This document shows positions 40,101 through 52,131 of a stretch of DNA of 64,000 nt, one piece after another; within the stretch, counting starts at the first letter, position 1; each line of letters opens with the position of its first letter. Below the pieces are notes generated by a model. It worked only from the letters and a program-made list of their open reading frames with translations. It was not told the DNA's origin and did not search any database. The stretch is from NCBI GenBank assembly GCA_008360955.1, contig LUCM01007285.1:71568-135567 (forward strand). The letters are read 5' to 3'. The DNA comes from Fasciolopsis buskii (taxonomy: Eukaryota; Platyhelminthes; Trematoda; Plagiorchiida; Fasciolidae). Made by a program: the position numbers and the translations under genes.

Positions 40101-43100
40101 TTTCTATTTGAAATACCAGTACATTTAGTACGTGAGTGACATAATGACTGCACCAGTTACTTATTCTTGAAACTGTGTAGTTGTACCAAATCAACGATCA
40201 TCTACGAATTACTACACCGGCTGAATGAGACAAGCTATCAGACCCATCGCCCAGAAATGTGAATCTCATTTATCGATTTAAAAAAACACCCAGAAAATTT
40301 TTCATATTTTTGGATTACGGCAAATTATGCCATTCGCGTAAAGAGCCAAATAGAGTTCTGAAATATACGAAAATATTTTTTGACTTTCTAATCAATTCAA
40401 AATGTTTGCACCTAATCACTTGTACGTGGAATATTCATCACTATTGACTGACCTATTTGGTGCACTGTGTTAACCTTCTAAGGGATTTGAGAATCCAAAA
40501 CAAATTAACCTCACTGCATTGATTTCTTCATGTAAGGCTATCCACTCACGTGCCTTCCCAACGTACTGATAATGCATCATTCAGCAGAGCATTATTTTAC
40601 AAGTATGACAGTGTGAAACACAACTCTGCAGAATGCATTTTGCATACCGGGTTGCCTCCAAAACCCTTACATATTGAAACCTTTGCCTTGTAAATATTGA
40701 TCAACGGTAAGTGTAGCGAGAAACCCATTAATTGATCAATTCAGTCGTCATTAGATGACCAAGTAAAAATTATTGATCAGTTAAGTAGAACCATTACACG
40801 TCTGTACATATGAATAATGCTTAATCAACTGAACTTTTCGCTTTGTTTCAGTCACCTAAAGTGCTCCGTACACTAACAATGACGGGGAAACTCAATGTGC
40901 TATTGACCTGTGGTTTTGCCTTAATCACCGCACGACCGGTTAGATCTGGCACTAACTTCTTTTGTTTTCATGCATGACAAACCAAACACAGCATTAACGT
41001 CAAGCTTTAGCTCTTTGATATTTTTTCGTCTTAAACTGTTCTGTTCAGTTATCATTTGTCAATACACTTTGGTTTTATCAACTGGTACTCACCCAAAACG
41101 TTAACCAAATGTTGACCGCCTGATTCTTTAGATTTACTTTATTTGCACGAAGCAACCACAGTTGTGTAAACGATCAGTCGAGTAATCGAAAATTCGAGAG
41201 AACCACAAATATTGGTTGCATATGTGATATAACCTTCATAAGCATTAAGTTTTCTAAAGCGTTTCCTTAAAGTCTCCGGGAAACAGAATATCGTCGCTAC
41301 TTCGCCAAACGCGATTATTTAGGAAGAATAGGATGAAATTTGAGTAAGTTTCATATTCGATTGGGGAAACCGAGCGCAAAAACACTAGAGCTGTTCTGAG
41401 AGAAACTGAGAATTTTTCCTTGTATGATTCATGACTTTTCTTAGATATTCCGGCCACACCTTTTAATCACTGGTAAATTATCGATTCCGAAAAACAGATA
41501 CGTTAGCCCCCCTCAAATAGGTAATTACACTTTCGTCGACAATTGCAACCTTAGTGTAGCTGCACGTGATCCAGTACTACATGCCGTGGTCATCATTAAT
41601 AATATTTGGGTGGCGGGTTTACATAAACTTGAATAGCGCTACGTTTTTTCGGTGCCCCTGTGTTTTGTGTATAATTAAACAAGGAACTCGTTGGTAGTTA
41701 GGCTTAACTAGTCACGGCATTGTGCATATGTTTCATCCCTTCCTTATCACCCCTGGTAAATTTAACGTATTCGGCAAAAAGCGATACACTAACGCCGTTT
41801 ACTGCTGAATGGTTTTTTTGATTGGCATTTTGCTATAAAACAGTGAACGTGGTTTTCGTCGTTGTGGACATCAGGAAAATTTCATGTTATTATTCAGTCC
41901 TCAGTAAGACGCCCAGTATTCCTGTCGAAGTAAGCATAGTAAAAATAGATATCGGGCAGCCAACTGAGCTCTTAGGAGAAAAATGTTCGTTACCTCGCGA
42001 AAATTGTAGTGTTCACTTTCTGCCACATTGGCAAGAGCAACAGTCATCTGCGCACTCAACATTTTACCCGGGATTGTCCATATCTAGCACGAAGACATTC
42101 TCAATTTGAATGGATACATTCCCATTAGTGTCATCTACATCCTTATTGCCACAGCGTTCGAGAAAACACCCCGGAAATGAAATTTCGACTCAAATAAATA
42201 GGAACTCAAGAAATGAAGCCTGGAATACTGATTGTGACGAGTAATCGTGACGGCCCTCCGGCGTCGAGAAATAAGCAACGGTAAACGTTGGAAAGTAGAA
42301 GAGCATCCGAAGGTATTTTGAGCAAACGTTTTCTGTTTGTTGTCGGAGATAACAACAGGGAATGCTTCCACTTTCGAAAACCTGATTTGGCTCGGAATGT
42401 ATGATATTTTGATGGATTCCACGGGGTTTTGTTTATTTATTATAGCAATACGTTTACGAGCAATTCACCGTCTTTATTCGTGGCGTTGTTATTGCTACCC
42501 AGTTGATGATCAAACCTTGCTACCAAAACGGCAAAATCACCAGTCCGGTGCACATGAATACCGTCAAACTGAACTGCGACCATCATTAATCTTAAGAGCA
42601 CTAATATAACTCAACTGATTTTCATTTCCCTTTCAGAACAGTCGAAGGCTAAAATTAAAATTTGGATGAAAATCAACTTCCAAGTCCTTTCTTCCTACTG
42701 CCATTATTATAGGTGGGCTTGTTTCGATAATTGCGACATCTCATGTTGCAAACGCAAGATTGCTATGAACAGACTGGGCAGCCTTAGAACCAAATTTACT
42801 CTGACAACCCTTCATCATGAAAGAAAAGTGACAAAAGAAATTACTCACCATAATGTGCGTCATAATTCGGAGCGAACTGAATTTTATTTGTTCCATTTAG
42901 CAAGGATTTGATGAAGAAAAAGTCTGAATGTCAAACACGTCCTACAGCTTCCTGGTGTTCCTCCCATATTACACGAGCATAACTGAACGACTAAATCCTG
43001 CATAAGTGAATAAAAATACCCTTTTGTTCGAACGCATTCAAAGCCGGCAAATTTAATCTAGTATTCAGGCTTGTTCGCTGAAACTTCGGATTGAACGTCT

Positions 43101-44639
43101 TGATTGGAGATTAAGATGGTATGGTATGGTTTGGTTTTCAAATTTCGAAATGACAGTTCACTTCAAACGACTCAAAAACTAACCCATATTGCTATTGCAT
43201 TTAAAGCAGCCCCCACTGAGAACGTTCTTGATCTCGTCTTCCTGCAGCTCACGTAATTGTCTTCGAGAATTTTCGCATTATAATTTCAAATCGCCCGCAA
43301 ATGGAGTAAGAAATCCGGAGGTTTTCTAGTTTCGACCCGCACTGCATATGCCTGCTCACCGCCTATCTTTCCGTGCTGGGCGAGGTTAGAAGAAGCGATG
43401 TGGTGGTTACATTATGGTATGGCGCGGTAATATGAAGAGGGAAAAACAAAAGATAACCGTAAAACTATACATTAAATCAACAGTTGATTTTATTCATTGT
43501 TCTGGATGAGTTCTCTGCAGCCAAAATCTCAACTCTCACAAATAACGCGGCTAATTTGATGCGCCAAAAATGAATCTGCAATTTGTTGCTAGCGGCCGCT
43601 CGATAGATTTGAATCAATGGACTTGAAAAATTGCGTTGGTCGCAGGTCACTTTGGTAGTTTTCATAAAGTTCTGATCGCTGAGCTCGGCTTCTAGACGGC
43701 AACCGTATCTGATAGGAAAATGATGACGCAAGTTGTGGGTAATCTCATTTCGTTATCGGAAGTCAGCTAATGTTCATTTTAGGTGCTTTACTGTTCTTTT
43801 GAAAGGTGATTTCCCATCTGCTAAAACGTGCCGCTTGAAGTACAGCAACAAAGAATACTGCAGTTAAAACATGCATTAGAAAAATGGTCTTCCATATGTT
43901 GTTTGGTGAACGTAAACCCGATTCAGAAAGAGTTATCCAAGGTGGCTTAGAAATGGTAAGATATTATAATTCCAACAAAGAGCACTGAATTGTAATTGTC
44001 AGACCAATCATAAAACGCGTCCCACAACTAACGTTTACTGGTACTCTCCATAACGTACTGCGCGAAATTGTGATTAAGTCTGAAAAGTTTACCGCCAGTA
44101 GCAGTGGTGCGCCGCAGTGAAAACCATGAAATCCATCAACTATGACGACAAGAAGCTACAGCAGTCTTAGTGAGTGAAATCGTCTCCTACGTGTGATGAC
44201 TGAACCAGTTTCACCTAGATTTTGGTAATTTTAACTCCGTCGCCGATCTATTATATGGGATCTAAATTCAAAACTGGAAAAGTTCAGCATCGATGACAAG
44301 ACCGTTTGGCTGTGTGCCGCCCTCGCGATGTTGCCTGTGCAAATGCCATATTTTGTTGATTACATATACTGGGCTCCTGCTCATTAGTTTTCCTTCTTTC
44401 CATATTGCAACTAACTTGGTTGGCAGAGCCCAGGAAAGGACCTCTAACTGTGGGAATATTACTTTATCATACATTCTTATTTATACGTACCAGATGTGAA
44501 AGAATAGAGGGCCAATAGACAGCAACAAACAAACCAATCAAATGATCAGGTACGGTCCTGGCTTAGGTACCAATGACGTTGAATTTCATCATGGTGTCGC
44601 ATCTTTAAACATCGCACATGGGACTCCTAGGTCACTTAT
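37161..44639. other. Unassigned intergenic or intronic DNA
   Basis: About 7.5 kb of AT-rich sequence. Open frames do not exceed about 95 codons and match no family I know. No tandem array, RNA gene or transposon boundary was seen. Confidence 0.45.
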
Positions 44640-44646
44640 CTCATTT
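44640..44646. repeat. Target site duplication (CTCATTT), SINE family 2
   Basis: The 7-bp run CTCATTT directly follows the A-rich tail of the minus-strand SINE and recurs at 44837-44843, just before its 5' end. Exact matching at both borders supports insertion by target-primed reverse transcription. Because the duplication is short and T-rich, chance cannot be excluded. Confidence 0.6.
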
Positions 44647-44836
44647 TTTATCTTTTATCTTTTACTTTTTTTATTAATGAAATAATGACATACATCAATT
44701 GTCAGCAAAGGGGCCGCGGCCAGAAAAGGGCTGCCAAGACGGGAAGTTGATCGGCGGCGGGAAGACTCGAACCCGCGACGTACACGTCCGGACACCAAGG
44801 CCCTATTCATTTGGCCGCCGCCGGCCAATGCGGTCA
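44647..44836 (-). mobile_element. SINE family 2: tRNA-like head, GC-rich body, A-rich tail
   Basis: On the minus strand the element starts 'TGACCGCATTGGCC'. It holds a 70-nt tRNA-like segment (44753-44822), passes through a GC-rich body, and ends in an A-rich tail with GATAAAA repeats (about 44647-44680). The tRNA-like part has a perfect 7-bp acceptor stem (GGCGGCG at 44816-44822 with CGCCGCC at 44753-44759) and a consensus box B 'GGGTTCGAGTC' (44764-44774). The anticodon stem does not close, so it is not a working tRNA. Tail, box B and flanking duplication together are typical of a fairly young SINE mobilised by a LINE. No other copy of this family is present in the window. Confidence 0.8.
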
Positions 44837-44843
44837 CTCATTT
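44837..44843. repeat. Target site duplication (CTCATTT), 5' side of SINE family 2
   Basis: Exact partner of 44640-44646. On the plus strand it sits immediately outside the 5' end of the minus-strand element. Confidence 0.6.
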
Positions 44844-46386
44844 AATTTCAGTCTTAAAAGATGACAGGGCAATCAGAACTTTCTGTCTGCCTTTTGGTAT
44901 AGGGTTAGTAAAAGCCGCCTATTTTTCAGGCTTTTCTTAAACTCCCTAAATAAGAGTTCCACTTCAACAAAATTCGAGTTATTCCTGATTAGAAAAATAC
45001 CATGCAAAAGTTGTTACAGACTTTCGAACATGTCAGTAAGGCCTTAACTAATGTGATATCTTGGGATTTCATTGAATCAGTGCATTGTATGGGTTTGTTT
45101 TAGGACAAACACTAAAGAAATAGGTTAATATATATTGCCTTATTATATTTATCAGTTCGTCTATCTTGAAACTTATATTTTACAGATCCACTTGTAAGTC
45201 GCAGACTAAATAGACCTTCACATTGTATCCCATCATTCTGCCGGATAAAACCCTCACCGATCCCTGTCATATCAATCACTGGGCCGCAGTGCAAACGATG
45301 GACACTGATAAATGTTTCCCAGTTAACCATATGAATAATTTCACTTTTACAAAGATGTATTCTGCAATTTATTGTTTGAACAAGTGTGTTTGAATTTAAA
45401 TATTTTCTATTACCGATCCAACTTCCATGATTTGCACTAACTTTAATAAACGTACCAACCTGTTTCCGTTTCTTATTACTTGCTTTTAATGTCCTTTATT
45501 AGCATAAATTAAGAGAAAGTCAAACTATTCAGTTATCTTGTTTCCTAATTATACACCTTTGATAGTTTTAACTTCGCATCTTTAAATCTTTGCTTGAGAT
45601 CACAAAACACTACCATTTATTAAATATTGAATAATTACTCAGTAAACATTCCAATTTTTTGAAAAAAATATCTTGTCACTGTATACATACTATCGAGGGT
45701 GAACATTAAGCAACGGTATAAAGATTCAGACTTAGGAATCCTACCGAAGAATTTTGAACCTTAAATATCTAGAATATAAACGGAGACGAAAATTGTTCTT
45801 CGAGGAAATCCAACAAAATCCGCTGCCGATAATTAAAGCAATAGAAACCATAGTCCTTTGTGATTTCTAAGCATACGGACAGAGATAATAGGCGTTTTAC
45901 AAATTCAGAACAATGAACTGTTTCGTCTTATTTCTCACTAGGCTGGCATGAAGGGTGGCAGATGAGAATACAAGAATTTGCTTTTATTCTTTTTACAGAA
46001 AACAGTTTCTGACCCGCTGTTACTAGAACACTAGGAAATTTTAACATTTTCCAACTACTGCTTTTTACTTTCTCAAAAAGAATTAAAATAGTTCCCTCCA
46101 CATGTTCTTGTTTTACCGGCGGAATACGGTGGGAAACCTTTATCTGGATAGCCCTGCAAATATCGTTTAGAAACCGACCCTTAGTGTTCTTTGCTTACGC
46201 GCTATAGGAGGCATTTGGACTTTCATTGTATCTCACGTATATAGCATACTCTTTCTGTCACGGTGATTTCTGTGCGTTATTTGCTGGTTTTGCATACAAA
46301 ACTATCGTAAAATTGATCGTATACTCTGAATTTGAGTCGTATGACTATGCAACACTGAAACAAATTACTGTCTCCTCTAAACAAAA

Positions 46387-46423
<37 letters not shown>

Positions 46424-49400
46424 ACTCCCAGATTGATTCGACTGTTATTGAACACGCTTTAACATTTATCTCCGATTTGGTAGTCACTGGATTCACCCAC
46501 ATCATGGTCACATTCACTGCTTGTACGGCTTTACACGGAACATCTGGTGTTGTCCTTTCGCTTTCTGTATTGCTCCACATCAGTCTTCGCTAAGCTTTAA
46601 CGATGATAAATCTACATTTGAGATTGAAAGATATAGTAAACTTTATTTTATTTGTCTTCGTATTCCGGGAATACCTTTGTGGTACTCTCACATTTTAAGT
46701 TTTACAACTGCGCTTAAATACAAGGAGCATAATTGACCAAGAACAAAAGGCTACCTATGGCTCATACGAACATACTTCAGAGACATCTCTGGAAACGTGG
46801 CCCGAAACCCCTTACTTTTTTTTACGCAAATTTTAAATTAAAATAACTTATTTAACTGAAATGTCTAAGCATCACCAAGATTGAATTCCTAATCTACAGC
46901 CATAACTAAATCGCTAGTAGCACCTGTCTCAGATTAACCTCCCAAAATCCATCGTCACCCCTAAAGATAATAAATCTGTGGCGGCTCAGTCAATCCATAG
47001 GCTCGTTCGTAACGGTGCAGGTTGGGGTAAACGACTCCTTCTTACCAGTTTTGAAGCAAAGTTCACCAAAACGTAAACAGTGCGTGACGCTTTTCCCATA
47101 TCATGACGTGCAACAAAAAAATTCAAATTACTGGAAAGTCAAATTGTGGGATAAAAGTTCACAATTAGGAAAAACCAATCGCTATCCGCCTAAGGCTGTA
47201 AACTTTATGAAATATAGTCATTTGAGACTTGTACTCTCGTCCTAAACAACATGTCACCGATCACCAAAACCACAGAGAATTCATACTGCCTAGCCTCGCC
47301 ACAAGGGATTACATGATCTCCGAAAGTAGCACATAGGAAGTCTATCTTGTCTTATGTTTAACGAAGTTAAGTACCAATTCAAATTTACTCCCTGATTGTT
47401 GCGAACTTGGTGGTGATTCAAACCGTTGGTAGAACGAGTTGTCCAACCCTATCCGGTTAAATATATATTTAGTTAATTCTCAGTGCAATAATAAGTTGAC
47501 CTTCATATAGACTTCTCAGTTTTTACTTCTCAGAACTTAACCAACATTTTCCGCGCCCTTTACGGTTACATCTCGATCACCATCCTTCAGTTCATTGTCA
47601 CTGGAGCTGAGTGCTCACTAGTTTGCGCTCATCACAAGCGTTTACTTCGGCCTGCATTTTCACGTGGGTTAGTTCGGGGATCCACTTCTATATTTTACGT
47701 CTGGATATCCAATTATTCATGCCCTTCTGATGATGCCATTTCCCGTGCTATGCTTTGTACTTCCGTATGTCTTGGCTTGAAGAAGCCCTTTGCTCCAGAA
47801 GAAATCGACCAGATGTCTCGCCTAACCTAGAAGAGTAAGCTTTGGCCTTCCACTTCATACGATAATCAGGCCAAGCCTGCTCTCTTATCCAGATCAGACG
47901 TTCATGTTACCGTTGCTGTCCATTTGTTTCACAAAAGCTCTATGGTATTTTCCCTGATTGATCAATTTCTCCAATATGAAAAATGGATTTTATTCTGATA
48001 TTTGTATTCGGACTTATTGCATCAACTGCTTTAATCCCTACAATCTAATCAAACTAGTGGATAATGATACTCCGGTTCTTGTGGTGGTATTTTGCCACAA
48101 ATTCCAAATGCCGTCCTTTGGCGTGCGCTTATGAATGGCACTAATCTGTTCACCGACTGTGCCGGCGGAACTTACTGGTTTCCACTAACCTGAGAATGGG
48201 TTCCTCAATAAGTTCACAAGAGTTCAGCAAGGTAAAATTTGGAACGGATACTATACTGACATATCAGGTCAATCCCTAAGAAAGTCTTTTTGATAGAGGT
48301 TTTCTCATTTGAATAAAACAGAAATGTTTCTTTTGGCTACGCACAATAGTAACTACATATAGAAACTGAAACGTGGCTAAAGTATCTTCGCTCACTCACA
48401 TGGCTCATTAGAAAATTCTTAGTTACCTGTTACTCCTAGGGCACCGATCAGAAATCCTTGGCTTTTACTCAAAAACCTTCAGTGAAGTCCTACGAATGGT
48501 GATATGCAGAATGGCCTGTTAAAACACCGGGTCTCACACAATTTTTGCCAATAACCTAAGAAGCATGTTCATATTCGCGATCGCTTTCGCGTAAACCCGT
48601 TTATCTGCTAGAGGTAAGGTTGACGCCGCAGTAAAACGGTCGGTCCTGCTATAAACCCAAAGAACGTGACCTTGCACCTGGAAGATGTGCGAATATTTTT
48701 TGGTGTCTAAACACATCTCTATGAGTGGCATGGATAGAATATGGGAGAGTATCCTTATTAATTCATAGGTTGCGCCGATGTACTGGGGAATAATGTTACT
48801 TTCAATAACAGAAAATTGTCGCCAACGTTATGTAATAACATTGGCATCGCGGAAGAATCTTCACCCACAAGTGCCACAGCAGCACGGCATAGTTGCGATA
48901 TTCCATTAAACAACAATATGATTGTTAAAAGCAATCGCCCTCATCTTCATTATGTTTATGTTGCTTAGCCTACCTAAATGGAAATTAATATAACCGTCTT
49001 ATCTCCTCTTAGCAATTTGTAACCTTGCTCATCTGGTGTTATATACTTACGCAGAATACGTTGTTTCCTTCAATTATTCAATAATAATAATCGTTTTGTT
49101 GCTTGACTGACTGGAATACCAAGGGTGAATTCAAGATTCAGATGGTGTAAGCTCTTCCGATCGTGACTCGGTTGCTCTCGTTCACAGTGGCTGGCTGATT
49201 AATGATAGATATGGTACTTGGTTAGAAGTCCAAGAAAACCGCTGCCTGGTAGAAGCCGTCTTTGATGTTAACCAAATACCTAATTTCGTTCCACAAAGTC
49301 ACACTGCAGCAGGCATGTGCTATTTATTTCTAAATATAGTCTGCTGATGTTGTAAGCTTTCAAAAGTTGTCACCATCTTCTGGGCAATTCATATCAAATA

Positions 49401-51794
49401 AACCAGAAAGTCATATCAGTTTCTTGGAGGCAACTGATCCGTAACATTTGTTTAGCTTCATACTGCGGTAAACTTAACTCTGGAAGAGATTTCGCATGAG
49501 TCACTATTCCTTCAGAATATTTAACTAGACTGCTTTAAATAGTAGTGTTTTCCTTATCTAATTCATGTATTTTATTTTTAAAATGTAGCTTGCAATAGGG
49601 CATACAAAAAGTTGTCGTAATTATTAGAATAAAAGAACAGAGAGCTTATCAAGCATCACTGCCCGGGAAAGTTGTTGCTAAACATGGCATCCGTATTTCA
49701 CTTTCGAATGAAAACAGGCTGGATGAGATTAGCAGAACGCAGTACGTAAACATACCTCTGTGAGATGTGGGGCGTTTTGGGCAAAATAAAAGCTTTCATG
49801 GGTGAGCGTTCCTGCTCTCAAATCGTGTTACCATGGCACAGCAATAACCAGTAACGCAATACATATTACCACCATCGCGATATGAATAACCGTTAGGACT
49901 GGGCAAATTATCCGAAGGTGAGAAGTACAAAACGTCGCAGATGTGTCCGATCTTCATGCCAGCCCATAATTTGTCGATTTTATACGGGTGCTGTCCAACA
50001 GTCCTCAGCTTTCTCAAAGAGGCATGCAGGTCCACAAGAGGAAACGTCTCGTCCCCGGTCTCGGTCGATTTGAAGGTATTTCGCTCACATCTTGTCAAAC
50101 TGGAGCTCACAAGTGTATGGAAAGAACGGAATTTGAATAGGCGGCAACTTCTTAGCGAGAGAATCTCCGGATTCTAGCAGCAAATGACTTTCCAGATTCC
50201 TCGGCGGATGAAATCGATACTGTCATCCTTTCGAAGTTCCGCGAGGCCGTTGTAAATATCAAACCTTGAAATAAATTTATACGCCAACCGCCAATCGACA
50301 TGCACCAACCGTTCACAAAGGCCCGTGGTTACGAGGTTTTAACAAACGTAGTTGTCGAAAGAAGTACCTAGTCCGGAATGTGGAACAATATTTCCTAGCG
50401 GGAACCGATTTGAGAGCATTTCACTCTACACAGGCATCATAGCTACGATGGTGCTATCCGCGCTGCGGACGTTTATTAGGTACTTCCACCTACCTTGATA
50501 AATTTGAGCAAATTTTATCTGTGGTTGTTGCACCTCAAGTAAACCCTTTCAAAGTTGTGCGTCGCACCAAAGACATGAAAGCATTTTGTTGATTCTTTTT
50601 TAAGGGTTGGCAGAGTGTAAATGAAATATAAACTCTTGCTTTGTGAACAAATAGGCTGGGAGGCAATTTTTGGGAATGGTTTCCTGCCTGGCACAGGATG
50701 TGTCATTGATGTATGTTGTTATAGCATTTGTTTTAGCCCATACATGCAGGACTCGACACCGCTTGATGGAAAAGACCCGAATCGTGATTTCTTTGTCCAA
50801 AGTTCTAACGGATAACCTATCTTTATCGCCTGAAAATTCTTACTGAGCTTTTACGGCAGTTAATCCGGACAGATACCATGTCCGACCTGGATTCGAAAGT
50901 ATTACGTAAGTTACTTTGAACATTTTGGTTCCACTGTGTTGTTTACTAACAGCTTTTGAGCGTAAAACTCCACGTGTGCTACTGGTTCTTTGTCGCATTC
51001 TGATCCAAACACATCGACAAACTGTATGGTTAAGCCTACAAAAGTGCTCCCAAATTTACAATAAGTTTAAACCAGCATTTTTTTGCTCGTCTATGACAAA
51101 CCTTGGCGTTTACTACTGAAATTCTAGACAGTACTACCCTAGGCCGATGATAAAGTAGATAATCATTTTGGAGTTTCGATTCCCTGGGTTTGCTGTCAGG
51201 TTCGTAATTTAACAATTAAACGTAAGAGAGTTGCATAGCACTTGTTTTAGAAGAGAGACGGAAAGCTATACAACAGTTATGACTGGCACTTTATTGCGAT
51301 TCATGTTTTCTTAGTTGTTTACAAAATGCGAATATCAGTTAGATTTTTAGATAAATTTTATCCACTGGAGCATATGCAAACGTCAACTTTCCATCGCCTT
51401 ACTCCTTTTGCGTCGAACATGAGAAATCACACAAATCAGTTGCATGTGCTTCTTATTTCTACTGAACTCGCCAATATAGTCAAAATTGGTCAGTCCATGG
51501 CGGGCAAAACTGCTTGTAGACCGCTACTAATGAACACCGCAATGTAGGTTAGGATATTTATCAAGTTATGGTTCAAGAGCCAATCGTAAAAGGCTATAAA
51601 AATAATCATCGCACGTATTGGCACCGCTGTAATCAAAATATTCCGCTCCTTGACAGCTTTTTTATTTGAATTTTCCAAATAACTTTCTGCAACACAAGAA
51701 ACCAACCAAAAGCGAAGGTAAAACATGAGCTAAACTAAAGTAGACAAATGCATGTCCATGCATACGAGTATATGCGTATGTGTATACATATTTG
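44844..51794. other. Unassigned DNA with an (AT)14 microsatellite
   Basis: AT-rich sequence with no recognised gene. The simple repeat is at 46391-46419. The patch 47500-48150 is pyrimidine-rich and open for short stretches, like LINE-A in composition, but I could not match any RT or endonuclease motif in it. Confidence 0.4.
46391..46419. repeat. (AT)14 microsatellite
   Basis: Uninterrupted alternating AT for 29 bases. The short tyrosine-isoleucine runs in open frames here come from the repeat and are not coding. Confidence 0.95.
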
Positions 51795-51818
51795 TACAGA
51801 TTCGATTCTGGTGAGAAA
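51795..51818 (+). repeat. 24-bp exact direct repeat, unit 1
   Basis: Identical to 52108-52131, 313 bp downstream ('TACAGATTCGATTCTGGTGA' plus GAAA). The 313-bp interval is GC-richer than its surroundings and open in one plus frame (51851-52180, 109 codons) that I do not recognise. It may be the remnant of a tandem satellite-like unit or the footprint of an element flanked by short direct repeats. Confidence 0.8.
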
Positions 51819-52107
51819 TATCAATTCGGAGTGTACAAGTATGTGGATATTTGGACAAGAGAGCATCGGGTACGCATACCTTACGGGCGACAATAACCGC
51901 GAAATCGGTCGTGTGCCCCCAGGCAAATTTTGTTTACGCACCCAGATACTACTTGCTGCTTCTATATATACATACGTATATTCTGGGGCATTCTGCCCTC
52001 GTTCCTAAGGTTGGCTTAGACCAACTGACAAAGAATTTTCAACGAATCACAGTTGTCATTCTCCTGTGGACTCTTCGACGAACAGCTTCCGTGCACACTC
52101 CTGATGC

Positions 52108-52131
52108 TACAGATTCGATTCTGGTGAGAAA
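52108..52131 (+). repeat. 24-bp exact direct repeat, unit 2
   Basis: Second copy of the 24-mer at 51795-51818. Sequence on the far side of each copy is not alike, so the repeated unit is not simply continued in tandem. Confidence 0.8.

Noticed and set aside
44753..44822. Functional tRNA gene on the minus strand
   Set aside because: The acceptor stem and box B are good, but the anticodon stem does not close and the T-stem has a mismatch. The A-rich tail and target duplication mark a SINE.
46226..46580. Open frames ending or starting in alternating Tyr-Ile
   Set aside because: The run comes from the (AT)14 microsatellite.
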